In this document: piece by piece, positions 27,932 to 35,914 of the stretch
Position numbering within the stretch: position 1 is the stretch's first letter
Layout: every line of letters begins with the position of its first letter
Assembly: GCF_005144795.1 (NCBI RefSeq)
Contig: NZ_SWFJ01000011.1
Location: forward strand, 23,210-87,209
Length of the DNA: 64,000 nucleotides
DNA from: Streptococcus mitis
Lineage (GTDB): Bacteria > Bacillota > Bacilli > Lactobacillales > Streptococcaceae
Direction: 5' to 3'
Made by a program: the position numbers and the translations under genes
Notes under the pieces: generated by a model
Seen by the model: the letters and a program-made list of their open reading frames with translations, nothing else
What the model was told of the DNA's origin: nothing
Databases searched by the model: none

Positions 27932-27959
27932 AAAACCAATAAAAATTAAGGAGACTATC

Positions 27960-28892
27960 ATGGAATTCAAACACTATGGAGAAATCATTCAAAAAATACG
28001 TCAAGATCGCAATATGAGTCTCAAAGAAGCTGCTGGTAACTCCATTACTCCCAACAACCTCAGTCGTTTTGAAAAAGGACTCGCTACTGTTAAAGTCGAT
28101 ACTTTTTTTGAAATTTTAAGCAAGTTTAATTTAGATGTAGAAGACTATATAGAAGTATTACACATTCATGATGAGGATGGCCAAAGAGCCAAACAATTTT
28201 TAAATGCAATATTTAAATTAGATCAAACGAAAGCTAAACAAATACTAGGAAAGAAAAGTGACTGGGGAAATATCTTAGAGTATTACACACTAAAATTATT
28301 TCTTGCAAATCACGTACATAAAAATAAAATGGATGAATTGACTCCTGATGAACTAGAAGCTATTAATTACTTGATCAACTATATCTTTAGTATTGATACT
28401 ATTTATATTCGTGATTTTATTATTATTGAAGCTCTTTTTGGATTTAATGAGCAATTGTTTGAGTTAAAATTCCTTGAATACCTCGAAAAACTAATTATTA
28501 AGGGATTGGAAGAAGCTAAGTATAAAACTGAGAATTCTACTCGTAGATATGCTTCAACTGGAAAGCTTTTAATTAGAGCATATTCTCGCTATGGATATTA
28601 TGATAAAGCTGAAAAACTTATCTATAGGTTGAAGATAATACTATCTCAAGAAGTCAGTTACGAAACCTCATTACTTCCACTATTCATTATAAACATATAT
28701 GAAGTATACAATCTACTTCGACAAAATAACCCAAAGGCTATTGAATTGGCTAATACTGTCATTCATTACATGGATGCCCAAAACGAACTCTTCCCACTAG
28801 CATGGATGTTTGAAATAAAGAACACATTCATCCAAGACGTTCAACTACTGAATAAAACTGGCATTCCATTCCCTATGAATGATTGCGAGTAG
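27960..28892 (+). CDS. Rgg/GadR/MutR-family transcriptional regulator
   Basis: A 310-residue regulator. An XRE-type helix-turn-helix lies at about 8-62 (GEIIQKIRQDRNMSLKEAAG, SITPNNLSRFEKGLATV), followed by an all-helical, TPR-like C-terminal domain (about 75-300) typical of Rgg proteins that sense peptide pheromones. It is divergent from the LPXTG gene at 25083-27767, which is the likely target. I looked for a short hydrophobic peptide (SHP) gene next to it and found no convincing one, so its signal, if any, may be encoded elsewhere. The only cysteine is the next-to-last residue. Confidence 0.87.
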   Translation: MEFKHYGEIIQKIRQDRNMSLKEAAGNSITPNNLSRFEKGLATVKVDTFFEILSKFNLDVEDYIEVLHIHDEDGQRAKQFLNAIFKLDQTKAKQILGKKSDWGNILEYYTLKLFLANHVHKNKMDELTPDELEAINYLINYIFSIDTIYIRDFIIIEALFGFNEQLFELKFLEYLEKLIIKGLEEAKYKTENSTRRYASTGKLLIRAYSRYGYYDKAEKLIYRLKIILSQEVSYETSLLPLFIINIYEVYNLLRQNNPKAIELANTVIHYMDAQNELFPLAWMFEIKNTFIQDVQLLNKTGIPFPMNDCE

Positions 28893-28934
28893 CTATCAAC
28901 ATCAATCTGGAGCAAAATGTTTATAACTTCAAAA

Positions 28935-28964
28935 CACCAAAGTCACTTGATTCTGGTGCTTTTT
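28935..28964 (+). terminator. Terminator of the rgg-like gene
   Basis: CACCA (28935) pairs with TGGTG (28954), with inner TCA/TGA pairs, and CTTTTTTG follows on the plus strand. Confidence 0.65.
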
Positions 28965-28979
28965 TGACTTGATTTTAAA

Positions 28980-29009
28980 GAAAAAACCCACCAATCTGAG
29001 TTGATGAGT
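28980..29009 (-). terminator. Terminator of the amino acid permease gene
   Basis: The stem ACTCATCAA with TTGGTGGGT and TTTTTT on the minus strand lies directly after the permease stop. Same hairpin type as at 24956-24983. Confidence 0.7.
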
Positions 29010-29016
29010 CCTTAAT

Positions 29017-30381
29017 CTATTTTCTAAATTTCCACTGGCTATAAATACCGAAACCGATAATCCAGATAGCTGAACCGATTGCTCCGACAAATGTAGACTC
29101 TTGTAAAAAGAGGGTTACAAAGACAAAGGCAAAGAAGAGCATGGTTAAGGGATTTAGGAAACGATAATGAGGCATGAGATATCCATCTGCCATAAAGTCC
29201 TGTGATTTGCGGTATTTAAGGTGAGCCACCATAATCAAGATATAAATGGCGATATAGACACCTGATGATGATGCCGTAATCAAGGCAAAAGCATCGGAAA
29301 CACCTGGCAAGATATTGATAAAGGCTGCTAGAGCAATCAAGATTGCTGAAGCAATGATGGCATTTTGTGGCACATTGTGGCGAGAAAGAGTATCTGCCTT
29401 GATAGCCTTTAAGAATGGATTTGGTGAATCATGGGCAATCTGGTACAAATGACGACCTGTTGAGTAGAGAGTTGAGTTAAGAGCAGATGCTGCTGACGTC
29501 AAAACGACGAAGTTAATTAAGGCCGCTGCCCACTTGATACCTGCCAATTCAAATACTGTTACAAAAGGAGAATCAGCTGAAGCAAGTTCACGCCACGGTA
29601 TAATAGCCATAATGGCTAAGAGGGCACCTCCATAGAAAAAGGCGATACGCAAAGGAATTTCCTTAACGGCTTTTGGCAAGACCTGGCGTGGATTTTTTGT
29701 TTCAGAAGTTGTTACCCCGATAAACTCAATCATGAGATAGGCAAAGAAAACCATCTGGAAGGCCATGACAAAGTTAACTCCACCATTAGGGAAGAGGGAG
29801 AAATTGTCAGCAATATTAGCCAAACTTGCTACTCCATGTGGTGTCTTAAAGCCTGTCAAGACCATAAAGACTCCTGTGGTAATCATAGCTAAAATAGCCA
29901 CAATCTTGACCATAGCAAACCAGAACTCAACTTCCCCAAAGAGCTTCACCGCAATCAGATTGACCAAGGCTAGAATAGTTAAAAATCCAATCTCAATCAT
30001 CCAACTTGGCCAGCTAGGGAACCAGAACTGAACATAGTGAGAGATCGCAGTGATTTCCGCCATACCGATAAAGACAACGGATAACCAGTAAGACCAAACT
30101 GAGAAATACCCCCAGCCCTTACCTAAATGGCGCGTGATAAAGTTGATAAAGGTATGTTGCTCAGGGTCTTGGTAGAGCATTTCTCCAACCGCACGCATCA
30201 TGAGGAACATGAAGGCCCCTGTAATCATATAAATCAGTACAATGGAAGGACCTGTTAGGCTAATAGAGCGACCTGCTCCCAAAAAGAGTCCTGTTCCGAT
30301 TGTTCCAGCGATGGCCATAACCTGCACATGACGATTAGTCAGACCACGCTCCATCTTATTTTTTTTCTTCTTTGAACTCAT
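29017..30381 (-). CDS. APC-family amino acid permease
   Basis: A 454-residue membrane protein with about 12 helices. The cytoplasmic start MSSKKKKNKMERGLTNRHVQ leads into the amino acid-binding first helix, AIAGTIGTGLFLGAGRSI, the signature of amino acid-polyamine-organocation transporters. FEFxGVT-like FIGVTTSETKNPRQVLPKAV in the middle is also family-typical. The closest well-known relatives are D-serine/D-alanine/glycine (CycA) and AapA-type permeases; the actual substrate is not decided by the sequence. Single gene between two terminators. Confidence 0.9.
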   Translation of the reverse strand: MSSKKKKNKMERGLTNRHVQVMAIAGTIGTGLFLGAGRSISLTGPSIVLIYMITGAFMFLMMRAVGEMLYQDPEQHTFINFITRHLGKGWGYFSVWSYWLSVVFIGMAEITAISHYVQFWFPSWPSWMIEIGFLTILALVNLIAVKLFGEVEFWFAMVKIVAILAMITTGVFMVLTGFKTPHGVASLANIADNFSLFPNGGVNFVMAFQMVFFAYLMIEFIGVTTSETKNPRQVLPKAVKEIPLRIAFFYGGALLAIMAIIPWRELASADSPFVTVFELAGIKWAAALINFVVLTSAASALNSTLYSTGRHLYQIAHDSPNPFLKAIKADTLSRHNVPQNAIIASAILIALAAFINILPGVSDAFALITASSSGVYIAIYILIMVAHLKYRKSQDFMADGYLMPHYRFLNPLTMLFFAFVFVTLFLQESTFVGAIGSAIWIIGFGIYSQWKFRK

Positions 30382-30407
30382 ATCGTCTCCAATTCAATTT
30401 AAAATGG

Positions 30408-30450
30408 AAAAAGGAGTGAGTGAAGCGCACAGCCTCCCCACTCCTTTTTT
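30408..30450. terminator. Terminator of greA
   Basis: An 11-bp perfect stem AAAAAGGAGTG/CACTCCTTTTT lies between greA and the permease, with T-runs on both strands. Confidence 0.8.
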
Positions 30451-30456
30451 CTGTTT

Positions 30457-30939
30457 TTAGGCTGTTTTTTCAACCTTTAAGATTTTTACATCATAGCTAC
30501 CAACAGGTGTTTCAATGGTTGCTGTATCACCTGTTTTCTTGCCAATCAAGGCTTGTCCAATTGGGCTTTCATTTGAAACTTTACCTGCAAAGGCATCCGC
30601 ACCTGCTGAACCTACGATAATATATACTTCTTCCTCGTCCTCACCAATTTCTTGGATAGTGACTGTTTTACCAATCGCTACTTCGTCTTGGGCAACTGAG
30701 TCGCTATTGACGATTTCAGCATAACGGATTTTTGTTTCCAAGCTAGAGATTTGTCCTTCAACAAAAGCTTGTTCATCCTTAGCTGCTTCGTACTCACTGT
30801 TTTCAGAAAGGTCACCGTATGAACGGGCAATCTTAATGCGTTCTACCACTTCTGGTCGGCGGACCAATTTCAATTCTTCTAATTCTTTTTCAAGTTTTTC
30901 CTTTTCCGCTAGGGTCATAGGATATGTTTTTTCTGCCAT
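30457..30939 (-). CDS. greA: Transcription elongation factor GreA
   Basis: A 160-residue factor that rescues backtracked RNA polymerase by stimulating transcript cleavage. The N-terminal coiled coil (about 1-75) has the acidic tip [17 protein letters not shown] with the catalytic aspartate and glutamate. The C-terminal FKBP-like domain includes [22 protein letters not shown] at 30939 is preferred; a TTG three codons upstream has no support. It follows mltG and a hairpin on the same strand. Confidence 0.96.
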   Translation of the reverse strand: MAEKTYPMTLAEKEKLEKELEELKLVRRPEVVERIKIARSYGDLSENSEYEAAKDEQAFVEGQISSLETKIRYAEIVNSDSVAQDEVAIGKTVTIQEIGEDEEEVYIIVGSAGADAFAGKVSNESPIGQALIGKKTGDTATIETPVGSYDVKILKVEKTA

Positions 30940-30971
30940 TTTTCTCAACTTTCTTATTTAACTTTTAAAGC

Positions 30972-30999
30972 AAAATTATGTGGCGAACCACATAATTTT
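30972..30999 (-). terminator. Hairpin between mltG and greA
   Basis: A perfect 12-bp stem AAAATTATGTGG-CGAA-CCACATAATTTT overlaps the mltG stop codon. On the minus strand it is followed by TTTTGCTTT, so it probably ends part of the mltG transcript and lets some reach greA. Confidence 0.6.
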
Positions 31000-32701
31000 A
31001 GTTTGCACTACTTGATTGGGATAATTTGCTGTTGATATGCTGTGCAACATTTTTATCATGTTCATCTTTGGTTGTTGCAAAGTAAACTTTTCCATCTTCA
31101 ACATTGGCCACAAAGTACAAGTATTCACTCTTTGTTTGGTTAACACTTGCTTCAATAGCATCAAGACTTGGGCTATCAACTGGCCCAGGCATAAGACCCA
31201 GACGAGTATAGACGTTAAAAGGTGAATCAATATTTGTATCAATTCCAGCATCATCGGCTAAACTAATTTTCTGACCAAGTTTTCCTTGAGCATATAGAAT
31301 AGCAATATTACTTTGAAGTGGCATACCAAGGTTCAAACGGTTATAGAAAACACCAGCAATTTTTTTGCGATCTTCTGTCTGAGCACCTTCTTTTTCTACA
31401 AGGGATGCAATCGTCAACAGTTCATTAACCGTCAAATTCTTTTCTTTAATCGAACTATAATAGTTTGATAAGGCCTTATCCATAGCAGACAGCATCTCAT
31501 CAATCAAACTTTCAATAGTTGTGCTTTCCTTGATAGAGTAGGTTGCTGGGAAAAGATATCCCTCCAAACGATAACGAACACCCGACTCTTTTGTTGGCAA
31601 GCTTCCAAGCAAGTTTGGATACTTAGCTACCTCTTGAGCAATAAAGGTTTCATCTTGAACTTTTGTCAAGAAGGCATCTGCCGTAAGAGCTTCCTTAAAA
31701 TTACCTTCAAGTTGTCCCACTGCTTGTGCGATTTGATCAATCGTATAACCTTCTGGAATTGTCAAGCTCGCAAGAGATGGGGCCTGAGGTTCAGGTGTAC
31801 CACCTTTTTGCAATTCTTTAATCAAATCATCCGTACTCATACTCTTCATCAAGTTATAGTATCCTGATTTGAAATCAGAGTAATTTTTGTACTTAGCATA
31901 CAAGCTGAAAATAATTCCATGTTTGACCAAACCAGATTTTTCCAAAGTATTCCCAATTTCTTGGACATTGGAACCTTCTGGAATTTGAACAGTAACATAC
32001 TCCTTAGAATTCGCATCAATTGGTTTAAATGAATCTTGAATATAGACATAGCCAAAATAGCCACCAAGAGCAACAACTACCAAGAATAACAGGAAGCCAA
32101 CAAGACATCCTTTCCCTTTTGACTTCTTCTTAGCAGTTGATTTTGTAGCTTCGCGACGACTACGTCTCGGAGCACTAGCTAGGCTGTCTGTTAATTCAGC
32201 TGACTCAGATAGATCATTATCCTGTGCAGGAGTACTAACTTCTTCCGGTTGTTTACTTATTTTATACGACACCGCAACCTTTGTTGGAATCTCGTTAAAT
32301 TCTTTGTCTTCGTTAAGCTTTACAGGTTCTACTTTCGGTTGAACTGGCTCAAAAATAGGTTCTACAGGTTCAACTACAGGCTCAGTAGCCGCTTTAATTT
32401 TAGATTCTGCAACTTCTTCATTTGCTGCAATTTCATCCGAAATATCATTTGAACGTGACGGAACACTAGGAGCGTTCTTTAATATTTGATCCACAACAGA
32501 GAGAGAATTAGCCATCAACTCTTCTGCTGAAGGTTCGTGGTCCTGAGTTGACGGAACTACTGAATCTTCTGGAGACGAAGGAGTTTCAAAACTTGTAATC
32601 TCGTTTTCTTGCTCACTTCTATCTTGTTTTTTTACTCTCTCTAAATCACGTAAAATCTGCTCTTTAAAGCTTAATTTTTCTTCTTTTGGATTTTCACTCA
32701 A
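30998..32701 (-). CDS. mltG: Endolytic murein transglycosylase MltG
   Basis: A 567-residue membrane-bound lytic transglycosylase that cuts nascent glycan strands during peripheral wall growth. A long cytoplasmic N-terminal part (about 1-190), rich in Glu/Ser/Pro, precedes one membrane helix (about 200-222, CLVGFLLFLVVVALGGYFGY). LysM-like and YceG domains follow. The catalytic glutamate is in LLTIASLVEKEGAQ, with NRLNLGMPLQSN and YNTYxxxGLPPGPI-like NVYTRLGLMPGPV downstream. The extended cytoplasmic domain is typical of streptococci. It has a good promoter at 32733-32761. Confidence 0.95.
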   Translation of the reverse strand: MSENPKEEKLSFKEQILRDLERVKKQDRSEQENEITSFETPSSPEDSVVPSTQDHEPSAEELMANSLSVVDQILKNAPSVPSRSNDISDEIAANEEVAESKIKAATEPVVEPVEPIFEPVQPKVEPVKLNEDKEFNEIPTKVAVSYKISKQPEEVSTPAQDNDLSESAELTDSLASAPRRSRREATKSTAKKKSKGKGCLVGFLLFLVVVALGGYFGYVYIQDSFKPIDANSKEYVTVQIPEGSNVQEIGNTLEKSGLVKHGIIFSLYAKYKNYSDFKSGYYNLMKSMSTDDLIKELQKGGTPEPQAPSLASLTIPEGYTIDQIAQAVGQLEGNFKEALTADAFLTKVQDETFIAQEVAKYPNLLGSLPTKESGVRYRLEGYLFPATYSIKESTTIESLIDEMLSAMDKALSNYYSSIKEKNLTVNELLTIASLVEKEGAQTEDRKKIAGVFYNRLNLGMPLQSNIAILYAQGKLGQKISLADDAGIDTNIDSPFNVYTRLGLMPGPVDSPSLDAIEASVNQTKSEYLYFVANVEDGKVYFATTKDEHDKNVAQHINSKLSQSSSAN

Positions 32702-32732
32702 AAGATTTACCTCCTTGTTGACAGTCCATAAT

Positions 32733-32761
32733 ATTATATCTTAAAAACGAAAGAAAAGCAA
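32733..32761 (-). promoter_or_regulatory. mltG promoter
   Basis: TTGCTT (32756-32761), 17 bp, TATAAT (32733-32738), just upstream of the mltG AAGGAGG ribosome site. Confidence 0.65.
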
Positions 32762-32789
32762 CCTAGCATGCTTTTCTGGCTTATTTTTT

Positions 32790-32940
32790 ATACTCAATGA
32801 AAATCAAAGAGCAAACTAGGAAGCTAGCCGCAGGTTGCTCAAAACACTGTTTTGAGGTTGTAGATAAGACTGACGAAGTCAGTCACATATATACGGTAAG
32901 GCAACGCTGACATGGTTTGAATTTGATTTTCGAAGAGTAT
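32790..32940 (-). repeat. BOX element with boxA, boxB and boxC
   Basis: 151 bp, in boxC-B-A order on the plus strand. It begins TACTCAATGAAAATCAAAGA (boxC end), has the inner ACACTGTTTTGAGGTTG and CTGACGAAGTCAG palindromes (boxB) and ends with the boxA core TACGGTAAGGCAACGCTGAC and GATTTTCGAAGAGTAT. It is the longest copy in the window. Its boxA end provides the last codons of the acetyltransferase gene at 32879-33427. Confidence 0.9.
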
Positions 32941-33427
32941 TAGCTTCCCAGACCATATCATACCAAGTTTCCCCTGCAAAGGTTGACTGAGACAGACCTT
33001 CATTGACAAATCCATGCTTTTCGTAGTAGGCGATGAGATAGTCATGACAGGTTAGATTAATGCCTTCTCTTTCGTGTTCAAGAGCCAGTTCTTTCAAGGC
33101 TGTTAGTAATTTTTGACCAAGTCCAAGGCCCTGTGCTTCTTTGGCAATAGAAAGACAGGTTACAGAGATATAGCCACCAGGCTCATGACTATAATCTTCT
33201 ATCTCTTCTGTAAAAGACTGATCTTGCAGATGGCGGTATGGTCCAACTGGCCCTTCTATATACCCCATGATTCTGCCCTCTTTTTCTGCAACCAGAAACG
33301 AGGTCTGAATTTCTCGCAAATGCGCCTCAAAAACAGAGCGAGGAATGGCTTCTTCAACCGAGAAATTTTCTAGTTCAATCTCAACGATACGATCCAAATC
33401 TTCTAATCTTGCTTTCCTAATTTTCAT
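32879..33427 (-). CDS. GNAT-family N-acetyltransferase with BOX-encoded C terminus
   Basis: A 182-residue acetyltransferase. The acetyl-CoA loop is SIAKEAQGLGLGQKLLTALK (about 93-112), followed by LIAYYEKHGFVNEGLSQSTF. The natural domain ends around TWYDMVWEAN; the last 20 residues (TLRKSNSNHVSVALPYICD) and the stop come from the BOX repeat at 32790-32940, so the original end was replaced. It overlaps the preceding acetyltransferase by 4 bp. Substrate unknown. Confidence 0.88.
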   Translation of the reverse strand: MKIRKARLEDLDRIVEIELENFSVEEAIPRSVFEAHLREIQTSFLVAEKEGRIMGYIEGPVGPYRHLQDQSFTEEIEDYSHEPGGYISVTCLSIAKEAQGLGLGQKLLTALKELALEHEREGINLTCHDYLIAYYEKHGFVNEGLSQSTFAGETWYDMVWEANTLRKSNSNHVSVALPYICD

Positions 33428-33891
33428 TGCGCCTCCAGATAAAAGAGATTAAACCAAATCATACTAAAACCTTGACTAGCTGCATAAAGCGAATCTGTCT
33501 CTTCTTCATCAATAAAACCGTTCATTTCAAAATAGGAAAGAAGCTCATCAGGACTCTTCAAACGAATAGCTTTGTAATCCAGTTCAACTGCCACATCTTT
33601 CAAAGCCGCAAGAAGAAGCGTTCCCAAACCCTGTCTCTGATGGTCAGTATCAATGACTAAAGAATGTATTTCTAGACATTGCGGATTGTGTGGGTAAGGA
33701 CCACCTAGAACATAGCCCAGAAGCTGATTTTCATCCCTAGCTAGAAGAAAGGTATCCGCACACTTACGGATACTTTCTTCTAAAATATGGGAAGGTTGCT
33801 GCTTTTCAGCTGGAAAAGATGAAGCCTGAAGTGTCTCTATCTCAGTCAAATCAGACTTACTTGCCTGAATGATCTTAATTGGAATTTCCAT
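33424..33891 (-). CDS. GNAT-family N-acetyltransferase
   Basis: A 155-residue acetyltransferase with motif SLVIDTDHQRQGLGTLLLAALKDVA (residues about 79-103 span it), followed by LLSYFEMNGFIDEEETDSLY. It lies 9 bp after murC, and its stop overlaps the start of the next acetyltransferase (ATGA). The two neighbours share the same fold and similar layout and may be an old duplication. Co-transcribed with murC; substrate unknown. Confidence 0.9.
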   Translation of the reverse strand: MEIPIKIIQASKSDLTEIETLQASSFPAEKQQPSHILEESIRKCADTFLLARDENQLLGYVLGGPYPHNPQCLEIHSLVIDTDHQRQGLGTLLLAALKDVAVELDYKAIRLKSPDELLSYFEMNGFIDEEETDSLYAASQGFSMIWFNLFYLEAQ

Positions 33892-33900
33892 GAGAACGTC

Positions 33901-35235
33901 CTATTGAACATTGCTTGTCAAGTTAGACAAGAGACGCTCAAATGAGTATTCATAGGCTTGGATATCTCCTGCTCCCATAAAGACATAGACAGCATTGTCA
34001 TGATCAAGGAGTGGAGAAACATTTTCAACAGTAATCACTTGGTGTTTCTTATTGATTTTATTGGCTAGGTCTTCCACTTTAACATCACCATGATCTACTT
34101 CACGAGCAGATCCATAAATTTGCGCTAGGTAAACTGCATCCGCTTGGTTCAAAGCGTGGGCAAAGTCATCCAACAAGGCAATGGTTCTTGTAAAGGTATG
34201 AGGTTGGAAGACTGCCACGATTTCCTTGCTTGGGTATTTCTGACGAGCCGCATCCAAGGTCGCAATGATTTCTGTTGGATGGTGGGCAAAGTCATCGATA
34301 ATCACCGTGTCATTGACAATTTTTTCAGTGAAACGACGCTTAACACCAGCAAATGTTTTCAAGTGTTCACGCACCAAGTTCAAATCAAATCCTACTGTGT
34401 AAAGAAGACCAATAACGGCTGTCGCATTCATGATATTGTGACGACCAAAGGTTGGAATGTGGAATTGCCCTAATTCTTGACCACGGAAATGAACTGTGAA
34501 GGTTGAACCAGTTGTTGAACGAAGAAGATCACTAGCGACAAAGTCATTACCTTCTGCTTCAAAACCATAATAATAAATCGGAGCATCAGACGTAATCTTG
34601 CGCAATTCAGCATCTTCACCGTAGATAAACAAACCTTTGGTAATTTGTTTAGCATAGTCGTTAAAGGCATTGAAAACATCCTCTAGACTTGTGAAATAGT
34701 CTGGATGGTCAAAGTCAATGTTGGTGATAATAGAGTATTCTGGGTGGTAAGGCATGAAGTGACGCTCATATTCGTCAGATTCGAAGACAAAATATTTAGC
34801 ATTGGCTGAACCACGACCAGTCCCGTCTCCAATCAAGAAGCTAGTATCTGTAATGTAAGACAAGACATGAGATAACATACCTGTCGTTGAAGTTTTTCCA
34901 TGCGCTCCTGCTACTCCCATGCTAACAAAATCACGCATAAAGCTACCTAGGAACTCATGGTAACGTTTGTAGCTAATGCCATTTTGGTCCGCATAGGCAA
35001 TTTCGACGTTGTTATCTGGACGAAAGGCATTTCCAGCGATAATTTCCATATCACCGTCTAGATTCTTTTCATCAAAAGGAAGAATGGTAATCCCTGCCTG
35101 CTCAAGACCACGTTGAGTAAAGTAGTACTTTTCAACATCTGATCCCTGAACCTTGTGCCCCATTTGGTGCAACATCAAGGCCAAGGCACTCATCCCTGAT
35201 CCCTTAATTCCGATAAAATGATATGTCTTTGGCAT
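33901..35235 (-). CDS. murC: UDP-N-acetylmuramate--L-alanine ligase
   Basis: A 444-residue Mur ligase that adds the first L-alanine to UDP-MurNAc. The N-terminal UDP-binding [18 protein letters not shown] is at about 9-26, the ATP loop [14 protein letters not shown] at about 109-122, and [11 protein letters not shown] at about 294, with further family blocks. It sits between a small unknown gene and two acetyltransferases in one run. Confidence 0.97.
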   Translation of the reverse strand: MPKTYHFIGIKGSGMSALALMLHQMGHKVQGSDVEKYYFTQRGLEQAGITILPFDEKNLDGDMEIIAGNAFRPDNNVEIAYADQNGISYKRYHEFLGSFMRDFVSMGVAGAHGKTSTTGMLSHVLSYITDTSFLIGDGTGRGSANAKYFVFESDEYERHFMPYHPEYSIITNIDFDHPDYFTSLEDVFNAFNDYAKQITKGLFIYGEDAELRKITSDAPIYYYGFEAEGNDFVASDLLRSTTGSTFTVHFRGQELGQFHIPTFGRHNIMNATAVIGLLYTVGFDLNLVREHLKTFAGVKRRFTEKIVNDTVIIDDFAHHPTEIIATLDAARQKYPSKEIVAVFQPHTFTRTIALLDDFAHALNQADAVYLAQIYGSAREVDHGDVKVEDLANKINKKHQVITVENVSPLLDHDNAVYVFMGAGDIQAYEYSFERLLSNLTSNVQ

Positions 35236-35245
35236 GTTTTCTCCC

Positions 35246-35863
35246 CTATTCTGTAATTCTGGTCAGATTCAACTCTTGGGCAACCCGACGTTCTTGTTCT
35301 GTTTGTTTACTTTTTTTATTGTAGATTTGGCTCTTCTTCAGAAAATCATAATTATTTTTCTTTGGACCTGAAGTTTCTTTTGGCTCAGCTTGAGTCGAAA
35401 TATTGCTCACTTCTTCCGCCAAGATGTAATGAGACTGGGTCAATTTTTGACTATATTTGACAAATTCACCAGGATTTTCCTTTTGGAAAGGCGCGGTAGG
35501 TTGATTCCCCTGTCTAACCAGACTTGGCTGAGAATGGCGTCTTGTAGGAGTAATATCCTTAGTCAGATAACTTGCTGAGCGTTTCTTTTTCAAATCCGCA
35601 CGCGCTTCTTCACGCGCTACCTCCGCATAGCTCTTTCCTTCTTTTTTAACTCCTAAACCAGACTTCTTAGGTTTCTCTACTGGCTTTTCAATGGGTTTTT
35701 CTGGTCTTTCTTCAGTAATAGGGGCCCACTCCAGATAATTCTTATCACGGTATTCTCCCTTGATATTACTGATAAAATCAGATTCATCGTACAAGTTCAT
35801 GACTGGCATTTCAGTCAGTATGACCTCATCATCTGACACCAATGGAAATCGTTCTTCTCTCAT
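35246..35863 (-). CDS. Conserved streptococcal protein of unknown function
   Basis: A 205-residue, highly charged, probably largely unstructured cytoplasmic protein. It has Lys/Pro-rich segments ([20 protein letters not shown]) and basic stretches ([14 protein letters not shown]), and lacks a signal, membrane helix or known domain. It is 10 bp upstream of murC and has its own promoter. The same pair is conserved in pneumococci from memory. A link to wall synthesis is guilt by association only. Confidence 0.85.
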   Translation of the reverse strand: MREERFPLVSDDEVILTEMPVMNLYDESDFISNIKGEYRDKNYLEWAPITEERPEKPIEKPVEKPKKSGLGVKKEGKSYAEVAREEARADLKKKRSASYLTKDITPTRRHSQPSLVRQGNQPTAPFQKENPGEFVKYSQKLTQSHYILAEEVSNISTQAEPKETSGPKKNNYDFLKKSQIYNKKSKQTEQERRVAQELNLTRITE

Positions 35864-35886
35864 TTTCTATTTCCTTTCAACACTTC

Positions 35887-35914
35887 ATTATAGCGTATTG
35901 TCTTGATTTTTCAA
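35887..35914 (-). promoter_or_regulatory. Promoter for the unknown gene-murC run
   Basis: TTGAAA (35909-35914), 16 bp, TATAAT (35887-35892). The -35 overlaps the 3' end of the snf gene. Confidence 0.6.

Noticed and set aside
28917..28967. Short plus-strand reading frame MFITSKHQSHLILVLF after the Rgg gene as a possible SHP pheromone
   Set aside because: It lies inside the rgg terminator hairpin, has no ribosome site, and lacks the basic N terminus and hydrophobic core order of SHP peptides.
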